A DNA stretch of 64,000 nucleotides, taken from NCBI RefSeq assembly GCF_000215705.1, contig NC_015677.1:570001-634000 (forward strand), given 5' to 3'. Each line of letters begins with the position of its first letter. Within the stretch, counting starts at the first letter, position 1. This DNA comes from Ramlibacter tataouinensis TTB310. GTDB taxonomy: Bacteria; Pseudomonadota; Gammaproteobacteria; Burkholderiales; Burkholderiaceae_C. Made by a program: the position numbers and the translations under genes. Shown one piece after another: positions 52,180-60,853 of the stretch. The notes beneath the pieces are model-generated. The model ran no database searches, was not told where the DNA came from, and was given only the letters and a program-made list of their open reading frames with translations.

Positions 52180-53151
52180 TCAATCGACCTTGACGTTGGC
52201 GTTCTTGACCAGGTCGACCCAGAACCTGCCGTCGCTCACGAGGAAGCTCTCGAACTGCTCGGGCGAGCCGGAGAGGGACACCTCCGTCCCTTCGCGCGCC
52301 AAGGCCGCCTTCACCGAGGGCTGCTGCATCGCGTTGGCGGTGGCGTCGTGGATCCTCTTCACGACCGCCGGGGGCGTGCCGGCCGGCACGAACATGCCGT
52401 ACCAGAACTCGATGTGGTACTCCGGCAAGCCGGCCTCCCTCATGCCGGGCAGGTCGGGCACCAGCGGGGAGCGCTCGCGCGTGCTGACGGCGATCGCGCG
52501 CAGGCGTCCGCTGCTGCCGGCATGCGGCAGGACGGTGGGCGAGGTGCCGAAAGTGACCTGGGTGTCGCCCGACATGACGGACTGCACCGCCGGGGCGCCG
52601 CCCCGGTAGGGGACATGGGTCATCTGCGCGCCGGTGAGCATGGCAAAGAGCGCCGCGCCCAGGTGCGGCGCGGAACCGTTGCCCGAGGTGGAGTAATTGA
52701 GCTTGCCCGGCTCCTTCCTGGCCGCCGCGATCAGCTCGGGAACGGTGCGTATGCCGGTGGCCGGGTTGACGGCCAGCACCAGCGGCGAGGTCGTCATCTT
52801 GGTCACGGGCAGCAGGTCGCCCGGCTTGTACGCCAGCCTGGGATTGAGCGCCGGGTTGACCGAGATGCTGCTGGGGCTGGCGATCAGCAGCGTGTAGCCG
52901 TCCGGCGCGGCCTTCGCCACGAGTTCGGCGGCGATGCTCGAGCCGTTGCCCGGCTTGTTGTCGACCACCACGGGCTGGCCCAGCGCTTGGCCGAAGGCCT
53001 CGCTCATGCTGCGCGCGACCTGATCGGCGGCGCCCCCGGGCGCGAAGCCGACCACCAGCCGGATCGGCTTGCTGGGGTAGGCGGTCTGGGCGAGGGCGCT
53101 GGAACCGAGCACGGCCAGGCCGACGGCGAGGAACACGGGCGGTGTTTTCAT
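52180..53151 (-). CDS. Bug/TctC-family solute-binding protein of the CoA-dependent operon
   Basis: The 323-aa periplasmic protein has a signal peptide (1-21) and the Bug motifs YPSKPIRLVVGFAPGGAADQV, DNKPGNGSSIAAELVAKAAPDGYTLL and VPYRGGAPAVQSVMSGDTQ. AAGGAGAC sets the ATG. It is the last of four genes on the minus strand (CoA-transferase, hydratase, MDR, Bug), 30 bp after the MDR gene. This suggests it captures the carboxylate that the other three enzymes break down. Confidence 0.9.
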   Translation of the reverse strand: MKTPPVFLAVGLAVLGSSALAQTAYPSKPIRLVVGFAPGGAADQVARSMSEAFGQALGQPVVVDNKPGNGSSIAAELVAKAAPDGYTLLIASPSSISVNPALNPRLAYKPGDLLPVTKMTTSPLVLAVNPATGIRTVPELIAAARKEPGKLNYSTSGNGSAPHLGAALFAMLTGAQMTHVPYRGGAPAVQSVMSGDTQVTFGTSPTVLPHAGSSGRLRAIAVSTRERSPLVPDLPGMREAGLPEYHIEFWYGMFVPAGTPPAVVKRIHDATANAMQQPSVKAALAREGTEVSLSGSPEQFESFLVSDGRFWVDLVKNANVKVD

Positions 53152-53181
53152 GGGCTTGTCTCCTTCGATGTGTTCTTGCGT

Positions 53182-54168
53182 TCAGGCGGCGGCCGGCATG
53201 CGCAGCACGATCTTGCCGATGTGCTCGCCGGCTTCCATGCGGGCCTTGGCCTCCTGCAGCCGGGCGAAGTCGCAGACGCGGTCGATCTGCGGCCGGATGC
53301 GGCCGGCCGCGATGTGCGGCATGACTTCCGCCGTGAAGCGGGGCACCGCCGCGGCGCGCTGGGCCTTGGTGCGCAGCTTGTTCGACACGCCGAACAGGGT
53401 CAGCCGCTTGGCATGCAGCGCGCCGAGGTCCAGGTCCGCATGCAGCACGCCATCGACATAGCCGACCGTGGCGAGCCGGGCCTCGAAGGCGGCGGCCCGG
53501 ATGTTCTCGGCGAACACGGTCCCGCCGACGGTGTTGACGATGAGGTCGGCGCCATGCTGCCCGCTGAGCTCCAGCACCGCCGCGGCGAAGTCGGCCGCGC
53601 GCGTCGGCAGCCCGGCATCCAGGCCCAGCGGCTCCAGCGCCGCCAGCTTGGCGGCCGAGCCCGAGGTTCCCGCCACCTTGCCGCCCAGCACCTTGCCCAG
53701 CTGCAGGCAGGCCACGCCCACGCCCGAGGAAACGCCATTGACCAGCAGCCATTCCCCCGCCTTCAGCCGTCCCTGCAGGACCAGCATGTCGAAGGCGACC
53801 AGGAAAGTGAGCGGGATGGCCGACGCCTCCTCCCACGACAGCCCGGGCGGCACCGCGATGGCCTCCGCCACGTCGATCAGGGCGTACTCCGAGAAGGCGC
53901 CGGCGCAGCGGCCCATCACCCGGTCGCCGGGGCGCCAGCCCTGCACGCCGGCGCCGGTCGCCACCACCTCACCGGCACCCTCGCCGCCGATCGCCTTCCA
54001 GGAACCCGCCTTGCCGTGCAGCCCGTGGCCCACCACGAACTCGCCGCGGTTGAGCGAGGCGGCCCGCATGCGCACCAGCAGCTGCCCGGGCCCCGCCTGC
54101 GGCACGGGCACCTCGCGCAGTTCGACAGCCGTGTCCGTCTCGGTCATCAGCATCCAGTAGGACTGCAT
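53182..54168 (-). CDS. Zinc-less medium-chain dehydrogenase, quinone-oxidoreductase-like
   Basis: The 328-aa protein is an MDR-family NADPH-dependent reductase. It has an N-terminal GroES-like fold (RMRAASLNRGEFVVG, GEGAGEVVATGAGV) and a Rossmann domain (VNGVSSGVGVACLQLGKVLGGKVAGTSG). No zinc ligands are seen. Such enzymes often reduce enoyl or quinone double bonds. It lies 10 bp after the hydratase and 30 bp before the Bug gene. GAGGAGCGATCC precedes the ATG. It could act on the CoA-linked intermediate of the operon. Confidence 0.87.
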   Translation of the reverse strand: MQSYWMLMTETDTAVELREVPVPQAGPGQLLVRMRAASLNRGEFVVGHGLHGKAGSWKAIGGEGAGEVVATGAGVQGWRPGDRVMGRCAGAFSEYALIDVAEAIAVPPGLSWEEASAIPLTFLVAFDMLVLQGRLKAGEWLLVNGVSSGVGVACLQLGKVLGGKVAGTSGSAAKLAALEPLGLDAGLPTRAADFAAAVLELSGQHGADLIVNTVGGTVFAENIRAAAFEARLATVGYVDGVLHADLDLGALHAKRLTLFGVSNKLRTKAQRAAAVPRFTAEVMPHIAAGRIRPQIDRVCDFARLQEAKARMEAGEHIGKIVLRMPAAA

Positions 54169-54178
54169 GGATCGCTCC

Positions 54179-54988
54179 TCACCGGCCGGTGAACACGGGT
54201 TTGCGCTTTTGCATGAAGGCGGTGCGGCCCTCGGTGTAGTCCTCGCTCTCGAAGCAGCCGCGGATGAGCGACGCGCACAGCTCGCGGTCGAGGTCGGGCG
54301 AGGGCTTGAGGATCTCGCGCGTGATCGCCTTGCCGGCCATGACCGTGAGCGGCGCGTTCTCGCCGATGCTGGAGGCGTATTCCGCCAGCAGCGCCTCCAG
54401 CCCGTCGGGCGGACAGGCGCGGGTGACCAGCCCGACGGCCTGGGCCTCGACGCCGTCGATGCGGCGTGCGGTGAAGAACAGGTCCTTGGCCACGCCGGGA
54501 CCCACCAGGTCCACCAGGTTCTTCATCGCGGAGTAGCGGTACCCCAGGCCCAGGCGCGCCGCGGGGATGGAAAACACCGAATCGGTGGTGGCCAGGCGGA
54601 TGTCGCAGCTGATGGCGACGTTCACGCCGCCGCCGATGCACCAGCCGCGGATGCAGGCCAGCGTGGGCTTGGGGAAGTCGTGGATGCCCGTCAGCGTGGC
54701 CTCGGCCATGGCCTCGTAGTGGGCCACTGCTGCGCGGGCGGCGCGCATGTCCTCGAACTGCGAGATGTCGGCACCGGAGACGAAGGCCTTGCCGCCTTCG
54801 CCCGAGAACACGACCAGCCGCACGCGGTCGTCGTCCCGCGCCAGCGCCAGCAGCGGCGGCACCGCCTCCCACATGTCGACGGACAGCGCGTTGTGCCTGG
54901 CCGGGTTGTTGAAGCGGATGTGCAGCGCGCGGCCGTCCAGCCAGGTTTGCACGCGCTGCGTCGAGGAGGTGTAGGCAGGTTGGGGCAT
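54179..54988 (-). CDS. Enoyl-CoA hydratase/isomerase family protein
   Basis: The 269-aa crotonase-fold protein has the two oxyanion-hole regions KAFVSGADISQFEDM and IRGWCIGGGVNVAISCDIRLA, followed by RLGLGYRYSAMKNLVDLVG. The classical hydratase Glu pair is not clear, so isomerase, hydratase or lyase activity are all open. It shares a base with the CoA-transferase stop (TGATG) and is followed 10 bp later by the MDR gene. It probably acts on the CoA ester made by the transferase. Confidence 0.87.
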   Translation of the reverse strand: MPQPAYTSSTQRVQTWLDGRALHIRFNNPARHNALSVDMWEAVPPLLALARDDDRVRLVVFSGEGGKAFVSGADISQFEDMRAARAAVAHYEAMAEATLTGIHDFPKPTLACIRGWCIGGGVNVAISCDIRLATTDSVFSIPAARLGLGYRYSAMKNLVDLVGPGVAKDLFFTARRIDGVEAQAVGLVTRACPPDGLEALLAEYASSIGENAPLTVMAGKAITREILKPSPDLDRELCASLIRGCFESEDYTEGRTAFMQKRKPVFTGR

Positions 54989-56178
54989 CAGTAGACTCCG
55001 TCGGCTTTCATGCGGGCCAGGTCGTCCCCGGCGAAGCCCAGCTCGAGCAGGATCTCCTCCGTGTGTTCGCCCCGCCGCGGGGCGGCGCGCGCGATGGTGC
55101 TGGGCGTGCGCTCCAGCTGCACCGGCTGGCCCACCAGCCGCTGGGCCCCCTGCCATTGCGAGACCACCTCCTTGACCATGCGCAGGTGCTGCACCTGCGG
55201 CTCCTCGAAGACCTCGCGCATGTCGTTGATCAGCCCGCAGGCGACCCCGCCCTCGTTGAACTGCCTGACCCAGTAGGCCCGGTCCTGCGCCGCCAGGCGC
55301 CGGTTGATCTCGGCGTTGAGCGCGTCCCGGTTGACGGATCGGGCGGGCTTGTCGTGGTAGCGCTCGTCCGTTATCCATTCGGGCGCGCCGAGGATGCTGC
55401 AGAAGCGCTCCCAGATCTTGGAGCCGAACACGGCGATGTTCATGTACCCGTCCCGCGCCTTGTAGACGCCGGTGGGGATGCTGGTGGGGTGGTAGTTGCC
55501 CGCCTGGACCGCGACTTCGCCGTCGATCAGGTAGCGCGAGGTCTGGAAGTCCATCATGTAGACCATGGACTCCAGCAGCGAGGTGTGCAGGAACTGGCCC
55601 TGGCCGGACACCTCCCGCTCCAGGAGGGCGACCAGGATGCCTTGCGCCGCGAAGATGCCGGCGCACAGGTCGGCGATCGGGATGCCGACGCGCATGGGCC
55701 CGTCGCCGGGCAGGCCGGTGACCGACATCAGCCCGCCCATGCCCTGGGCGATCTGGTCGAAGCCCGGCCGGGCCGCCAGCGGGCCCGTCTGCCCGAAGCC
55801 GGAGATGCTCGCATAGACCAGCCGCGGGTTGTCCCGCGCCAGGGTCTCATGGTCGATGCCCAGGCGGAACTTGACGTCGGGACGGAAGTTCTCGACCACC
55901 ACGTCGGCGCGCGCGATCAGCCGCTTCAGCGTGGCGATGCCCTCCGGCTCCTTGAGGTTGAGCGTGATCGAGCGCTTGTTGCGGTGCGTGTACTGGTAGT
56001 CCGAGCCGTCCTGCCCGCCCAGGGTGTCGTCCCCGCGCATGTGCTCGGGCATCTGGACCTGCACGACGTCGGCGCCCCAGTCGGCGAGCTGGCGGCAGCA
56101 GGTCGGACCGGCGCGCACCTGGGTCAGGTCGATCACGCGGAAGCGCTGGAGCGCTTGCGAGGCAGGAACATGAGGCAT
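54988..56178 (-). CDS. CaiB/BaiF-family CoA-transferase
   Basis: The 396-aa family III CoA-transferase moves CoA between carboxylates. It has the start RVIDLTQVRAGPTCCRQLADWGADVVQVQ, the KRSITLNLKEPEG block, SGFGQTGPLAARPGFDQIAQGM, and the catalytic Asp expected just after YASISGFG in the region LLESMVYMMDFQT. GGAGACC precedes the ATG. It is the first gene of the four-gene operon, divergent over 103 bp from a LysR regulator. It probably activates the imported acid as a CoA thioester. Confidence 0.9.
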   Translation of the reverse strand: MPHVPASQALQRFRVIDLTQVRAGPTCCRQLADWGADVVQVQMPEHMRGDDTLGGQDGSDYQYTHRNKRSITLNLKEPEGIATLKRLIARADVVVENFRPDVKFRLGIDHETLARDNPRLVYASISGFGQTGPLAARPGFDQIAQGMGGLMSVTGLPGDGPMRVGIPIADLCAGIFAAQGILVALLEREVSGQGQFLHTSLLESMVYMMDFQTSRYLIDGEVAVQAGNYHPTSIPTGVYKARDGYMNIAVFGSKIWERFCSILGAPEWITDERYHDKPARSVNRDALNAEINRRLAAQDRAYWVRQFNEGGVACGLINDMREVFEEPQVQHLRMVKEVVSQWQGAQRLVGQPVQLERTPSTIARAAPRRGEHTEEILLELGFAGDDLARMKADGVY

Positions 56179-56229
56179 GGAGGTCTCCCGTGGCCCGGAT
56201 GGTGGCCGGGGTGCCCTCTGCTGTAAATT

Positions 56230-56262
56230 GCATCTTGCGGATGCTTTATTGCATTTCGTGCA
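56230..56262. promoter_or_regulatory. Candidate LysR binding region
   Basis: In the divergent promoter there are two dyads: GCAT-N7-ATGC (56230-56244) and TGCA-TTTCG-TGCA (56250-56262). The second fits the T-N11-A form of LysR boxes. Both lie between the CaiB-type gene and the LysR gene, 20-52 bp upstream of the latter, where autoregulation and activation of the operon could occur. Confidence 0.5.
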
Positions 56263-56281
56263 TCAGTGCGGAGGCTCCCCA

Positions 56282-57211
56282 GTGAAGACACCATCCCTGC
56301 CGGACCTGCGGGCCTTCGTCATGGTCAGCAAGCTCGAGAGCTTCGCGGCGGCGGCCCAGGCCCTGCACCTGTCGCAGCCGGCCCTGTCGCGGCGCGTCGC
56401 CGGCCTGGAGGAGGTGCTCGGCGTGCGGCTGCTGGACCGCACCACCCGCAGCGTCGCGCTCACCTCGGCCGGGCGGCGGTTCCTGGCGGACATCGGCCAG
56501 GTGCTGGGCGACCTGGACCGCTCCATCATGGGCCTGCACGACGTGGCGCGCCTGGAAGCGGGCGACGTGACGATAGGGTGCATCTTCTCCGTCGTCCACC
56601 ACTTCCTGCTGGAGGTGATCGGCACCTTCCGCGAGCAGCACCCGCGCGTGATGGTCCGGCTGGTGGAGGAAAGCGGCGACGAGGTGCTCGCCAGCGTCAA
56701 GAGCGGCCAGGCCGACTTCGCCATCAGCTACACCGGGATGCACGATCCGGACGTCGAATTCACCGCGCTGCTGAAGGAGCCTTTCGTCCTGGCCTGCCGG
56801 CCGGAGCATCCGCTGGCCGGGCGCCGCACGGTGCGCTGGGAGGACCTGGGCGACCACCCCTATGCCCTGGTGTCGCACGAGAGCCGGATCCGCTTCCTGA
56901 TCGACCAGGCCCTCGAACGCGTGGGGCGGCTGCCGCGGCCGGTTTGCGAGGTGCGGCACGTCTCGACGCTGATCGGCATGGTCGAGACGGGCCTGGCCGT
57001 GGCGGTGGTGCCTCAGCTGACGCTGCCCAACGCACCGGCACCCGTGGTGGGCGTGCGGCTGGAGCAGCCGGTGATCACGCGCACCGTGGGCATGCTCAGG
57101 CGCCGGGGCCGCAGCCTCTCGCCGGCGGCCGAGGCGCTGGCCGGGATCCTGCTCGGGGCGATCCGCGCCAGGAACAAGGCGCTCGGGCGCACGCGAGCAA
57201 GACGTTCCTGA
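56282..57211 (+). CDS. LysR-family regulator of the CoA-dependent operon
   Basis: The 309-aa protein starts at GTG. The winged helix is at about 5-62 (FAAAAQALHLSQPALSRRVAGLEEVLG) and the effector-binding domain follows (VTIGCIFSVVHHFLLEVIGTFREQ, GQADFAISYTG). It belongs to the CynR/CbbR-like group by pattern. It is divergent from the CaiB-ech-MDR-Bug operon, so it most likely activates it in response to the imported acid or its CoA ester. The effector is unknown. Confidence 0.9.
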   Translation: MKTPSLPDLRAFVMVSKLESFAAAAQALHLSQPALSRRVAGLEEVLGVRLLDRTTRSVALTSAGRRFLADIGQVLGDLDRSIMGLHDVARLEAGDVTIGCIFSVVHHFLLEVIGTFREQHPRVMVRLVEESGDEVLASVKSGQADFAISYTGMHDPDVEFTALLKEPFVLACRPEHPLAGRRTVRWEDLGDHPYALVSHESRIRFLIDQALERVGRLPRPVCEVRHVSTLIGMVETGLAVAVVPQLTLPNAPAPVVGVRLEQPVITRTVGMLRRRGRSLSPAAEALAGILLGAIRARNKALGRTRARRS

Positions 57212-57223
57212 ACCAGGCTGATC

Positions 57224-57550
57224 TCAGATCCGGTAGGCGCGGCGGGTCTGGGCGGAGACGAGATCCTGGTAATCCGGGTGCTTGCGAAGGAAGCCCGCGA
57301 CAAACGGGCAGACGGGTATCGCCAGCAGGGAGCGGCGGCGCACCTCGTCGAGGGCGAAGCGCACGATCGCCGAGCCGACGCCCCGCCGCTCGAACGACGG
57401 CAGAACTTCCGTGTGCGTGAAGAGCATGCCGGTCTTCAGCACGTTGTACTCCGCGAAGGCGGCCAGTTCGCCACCCACGTGCAGCTCGAAGCGATGCCTT
57501 GCCGGGTTGTCCGACAGCTGGAAAGCTGGGTCCGCCGATGGCTGTTCCAC
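57224..57550 (-). CDS. Small Gcn5-like acetyltransferase (YidJ type)
   Basis: The 108-aa protein has the shortened GNAT fold of the PF14542 type: RFELHVGGELAAFAEY, then THTEVLPSFERRGVGSAIVRFAL (acetyl-CoA site with RRGVGS), and VCPFVAGFLRKHPDY near the end. These small proteins are common and their acceptors are unknown. The start is GTG with AGGAGTCTC upstream. The longer ATG start at 57625 has weaker support. It is convergent with the LysR gene, 12 bp between stops. Confidence 0.83.
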   Translation of the reverse strand: MEQPSADPAFQLSDNPARHRFELHVGGELAAFAEYNVLKTGMLFTHTEVLPSFERRGVGSAIVRFALDEVRRRSLLAIPVCPFVAGFLRKHPDYQDLVSAQTRRAYRI

Positions 57551-57730
57551 GAGACTCCTTCCTTCCTTCGTGTGTACGTGCGCAGCGCCAAGTATGCCGC
57601 CTCGCATGCTTGCGGCGGTCGACACCCCGGAACCTCAGCCGCAAGACGAGGAGTATCGTTCGGCACTGCCCAGGGGGCACCTCATGAGGAACGCTCGGCC
57701 ACCGTCGGGAATACTATGCAAGGACTCTCC

Positions 57731-58636
57731 ATGACCACCTGGCCCGCGCTGCCGCTGGCCGACTGGCGGGACACCCTCGCCACCCTGCACATGTGGACGC
57801 AGGTGGTGGGCAAGACCCGGCTGGCGCTGGCGCCCATGGAGAACCATTGGTGGCAGTGCACGCTGTACGTCACCGAACGAGGGCTGACCACGATGCCGAT
57901 GCCCGCCGGTTCGCACCTGCTGACGGTGGATTTCGATTTCACCGACCACCTGCTGGTGCTGCGCACGGCCGACGGCGCCAGGCGGCAGTTCCCGCTGGCC
58001 CCCCGCAGCGTCGCGCAGTTCTATGCGCAGTACATCGAGGCCCAGCGCGAGCTGGGCTTCGCGCCGCGGATCCTCGCCCGCCCGGTCGAGGTCGAGCCGT
58101 CGATTCCGTTTGCCGAGGACGAGGCCCACGTCGCCTATGACCGCGAGGCGGCCCGGCGCTGGTGGCGCGCGCTGATCCAAGTCGATCGCGTGTTCAAGCG
58201 CTTCCGCAGCAGCTTCACCGGCAAGCAGAGCCCGGCGCACTTCTTCTGGGGCAGCTTCGACCTGGCGGTGACGCGCTTCTCGGGCCGGACGGCGCCGCGC
58301 CATCCGGGCGGCGCGCCGAACTGCCCTGACTACGTGATGGTGGAAGCCTATTCGCACGAGTGCAGCAGCGCCGGCTTCTGGCCCGGCGGCGGAGCCGTGG
58401 AGGAAGCCGCGTTCTACGCCTATGCCTATCCCGAACCGGAGGGCTATGCCGGCCATCCGGTCCGGCCCGCAGCCGCCGCGTACCACGCCAAGGCTCGCGA
58501 ATTCATCCTGCCGTACGAGGCGGTGCGCACGGCGGCCGACCCCGACGCCACGCTGCTGGAGTTCCTGCAATCCACCTACGAGGCCGCGTCCAGCCTGGGG
58601 CGCTGGGACCGCGCCGCACTGGAGCGCAGGCCGTGA
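57731..58636 (+). CDS. DUF5996-family protein of unknown function
   Basis: The 301-aa protein matches the DUF5996 pattern: WPALPLADWRDTLATLHMWTQVVGK at the start, HWWQCTLYVTERGLTT, GSFDLAVTRFSGR and YSHECSSAGFWPGGG. It has no signal peptide or membrane helix. The conserved Trp, His, Cys and Arg residues suggest an enzyme, but no activity is known to me. AAGGA precedes the ATG at 57731. The stop overlaps the GTG of the next gene (GTGA), coupling it to an alpha/beta hydrolase. Confidence 0.85.
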   Translation: MTTWPALPLADWRDTLATLHMWTQVVGKTRLALAPMENHWWQCTLYVTERGLTTMPMPAGSHLLTVDFDFTDHLLVLRTADGARRQFPLAPRSVAQFYAQYIEAQRELGFAPRILARPVEVEPSIPFAEDEAHVAYDREAARRWWRALIQVDRVFKRFRSSFTGKQSPAHFFWGSFDLAVTRFSGRTAPRHPGGAPNCPDYVMVEAYSHECSSAGFWPGGGAVEEAAFYAYAYPEPEGYAGHPVRPAAAAYHAKAREFILPYEAVRTAADPDATLLEFLQSTYEAASSLGRWDRAALERRP

Positions 58637-59391
58637 AGAGCGAACACGTCTCCTTTCCAGGCGCGCGCGGCGCCACCCTCGCGGCACGCCTCGATGCGCC
58701 GGACGGGCCGGTGCGTGCGTACGCCCTGTTCGCGCATTGCTTCACCTGCAGCAAGGACATCTTCGCGGCCAGCCGGATCGCCGAGTCCCTGGTGCAGCAC
58801 GGCCTTGCCGTGCTGCGCTTCGATTTCACCGGGCTCGGTCACAGCGAGGGCGAGTTCGCCAACACGGACTTCTCGTCCAACGTGCAAGACCTCCTGGCAG
58901 CGGCCGACTGGCTGCGTCGCAGTGCCGATGCGCCGGTGCTGCTGATCGGCCACAGCCTGGGCGGGGCCGCCGTGCTCGCGGCCGCCGGCGCGGTGCCGGA
59001 GGTGCGCGCCGTGGCCACCATCGGCGCGCCCAGCGATGTCTCGCACGTGGTCGGCCTGTTCCGCGAGCATGTGCCCGAGATCGAAGCAAGAGGCGAGGCG
59101 CTCGTGCAGCTCGCGGGGCGAACTTTCCGCATTCGCCGCGAGTTCCTGGTCGACGCGGCGGAGCAGAACTTGCGCGAAAAGATCGGGGCGCTCGGCCGCC
59201 CCCTGCTGATCCTTCATTCCCCAGTGGACGACACGGTCGCCATCGGCAATGCCACCGGCATCTTCGTCAATGCCCGACATCCGAAGAGCTTCGTCTCGCT
59301 CGCCGACGCCGACCACCTGCTGCGACGCCGCAGCGATGCCGCTTATGCCGCGGACATCATCGCGGTCTGGAGCGAACGCTACCTGCCCTGA
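58633..59391 (+). CDS. Alpha/beta hydrolase, coupled to DUF5996 gene
   Basis: The 252-aa protein begins VKSEHVSFPGARGATLAARLDAP and has the dienelactone-type hydrolase features: AYALFAHCFTCSKD, the nucleophile elbow GHSLGGAA (about residue 112), an Asp in HSPVDDTVAIGNA and a His in LADADHLL. The ALFAHCFTCSKD run is typical of the hydrolase domain often fused to OsmC in proteobacteria, but no OsmC part is present here. It starts at GTG overlapping the previous stop, so both proteins are made together. Confidence 0.86.
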   Translation: MKSEHVSFPGARGATLAARLDAPDGPVRAYALFAHCFTCSKDIFAASRIAESLVQHGLAVLRFDFTGLGHSEGEFANTDFSSNVQDLLAAADWLRRSADAPVLLIGHSLGGAAVLAAAGAVPEVRAVATIGAPSDVSHVVGLFREHVPEIEARGEALVQLAGRTFRIRREFLVDAAEQNLREKIGALGRPLLILHSPVDDTVAIGNATGIFVNARHPKSFVSLADADHLLRRRSDAAYAADIIAVWSERYLP

Positions 59392-59645
59392 CACGTTGAG
59401 CCGGACCCTTGTGAACAGGCACGGCGGAACCGGGCGCAGTGTCCGGTTCGCGCGGATACGGCGGAACACGGAAACTACAAGCGCTTACCGAGCAGCCGCT
59501 TGGGCCTGGCACCACGGAACACGCGTGGTTGCCAACCTGCCCCCGCCCGGGCACGATGGTGCTGCCGTGCGGGAGAACTCGTGCCTCGCCCGCCCTGCCA
59601 GCCCGCTGCCGGGTTGCCGCGCTGCACGGGGCCGCGAGGGCGCCG

Positions 59646-60683
59646 ATGATGTTTTTCCTGTGGCCCAAGTACCTTTGGTTGATGGCGACCCTGCCGCTGC
59701 TGGCGGCGGCGTACGTCTGGCTGCTGCGCCGCCGGGGCAAGATGGCGGTGCGCTACAGCAGCCTGGGCACCGTGCGGGCTGCAGCCGCCCGGAGCTGGCG
59801 CCGGCACGTACCTCCATTCCTGCTGCTGCTGGCCTGCGCGGGCCTTCTGTTCGCGGCGGCGCGGCCGGTGGCGCAGGTGCCGCTGCCAGGCGCCAGGTCG
59901 ACCATCGTGCTGGCGATGGACGTGTCGCTCAGCATGCGCGTCGCGGACGTCAAGCCGACGCGGCTGGTCGCGGCGCAGGACGCGGCGAAGTCGTTCCTGC
60001 GCGAGCTGCCCAAGGGCATCGAAGTCGGGCTGGTCACGTTCGCGGGAAGCAGCCAGGTCGCGCAACGGGCAACGCTGGACCGCGGGGTACTTGTCGCGGC
60101 GATCGACGCGTTCCAGATGCAAACCGGCACGGCCGTGGGCAACGCCATCGTGGTGAGCCTGGCGGAGCTGTTTCCGGAGCACCAGCTGGACGTGGGCGAG
60201 ATGACGTTCGGCAGCAATCGGGGCGCGCGCAGCCTCGACGAACCATCGAAGCCGCGGCGCAAGCAGATCACGCCGGTCGCCCCCGGCTCCTATTCCTCCG
60301 CCGCGATCATCCTGCTCAGCGACGGACGGCGGACCACGGGCGTCGACACCCTGGCGGCGGCGAAGATCGCCGCCGACCTGGGCGTGCGCATCTACGTGGT
60401 CGGGCTGGGAACGGTCAACGGCGAGGCTTCCAGCCCCGAAGGCATGCCCATCTACCTGCAGCTGGACGAACCGACGCTGCGCGAGGTGGCGCGCATGACC
60501 GGCGGCGAGTACCACCATGCGGGCACGGCGGAGAAGCTGCGCAGCGTCTATGAAAACCTCGGCTCCCGGGTGCAGGTCATGGCCCGCGAGACCGAACTGA
60601 CGGGACTGCTGGCGCTTTCTTCGGCGCTGGTGGCGCTCGCAGGCGCAGCGCTGTCGGTGCTGTGGTTCGGGCGGATCACCTGA
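59646..60683 (+). CDS. VWA-domain membrane protein, BatA-like
   Basis: The 345-aa protein has two N-terminal membrane helices (about 6-24 and 55-75), a von Willebrand A domain (about 86-300) and a C-terminal helix (about 320-341). The MIDAS metal site is complete: DVSLSM, a Thr in GLVTFAGSS and the Asp in ILLSDGR. This layout is that of BatA proteins, which normally stand with a MoxR ATPase and BatB. None is present here. It starts after a 254-bp gap in which I see no gene. Confidence 0.86.
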   Translation: MMFFLWPKYLWLMATLPLLAAAYVWLLRRRGKMAVRYSSLGTVRAAAARSWRRHVPPFLLLLACAGLLFAAARPVAQVPLPGARSTIVLAMDVSLSMRVADVKPTRLVAAQDAAKSFLRELPKGIEVGLVTFAGSSQVAQRATLDRGVLVAAIDAFQMQTGTAVGNAIVVSLAELFPEHQLDVGEMTFGSNRGARSLDEPSKPRRKQITPVAPGSYSSAAIILLSDGRRTTGVDTLAAAKIAADLGVRIYVVGLGTVNGEASSPEGMPIYLQLDEPTLREVARMTGGEYHHAGTAEKLRSVYENLGSRVQVMARETELTGLLALSSALVALAGAALSVLWFGRIT

Positions 60684-60853
60684 ACCCGCCCCAAGCCCGA
60701 CAGTCGCGGCGGGCGGTTCAGCTGAGGGTGCGAAGGCGGGCGGTTCTCCGACGCGCCTTGCGTGGCAGATGTGCGAACCTCTTGCTCAAGCAAGAGCGCC
60801 GGCGCTGGCCACCTGCAACTGGCCAGACGCTGTGCCGAATCGATGAAACCATC

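Noticed and set aside
59392..59645. 254-bp gap before the VWA gene
   Set aside because: An open frame continues upstream of the VWA start here but has no protein-like composition. A weak GC hairpin near 59546-59575 is not convincing.
60685..60726. Imperfect inverted repeat after the VWA gene
   Set aside because: The arms TGAACCCGCC and GGCGGGCGGTTCA pair only with bulges and there is no T tract, so it is not called as a terminator.
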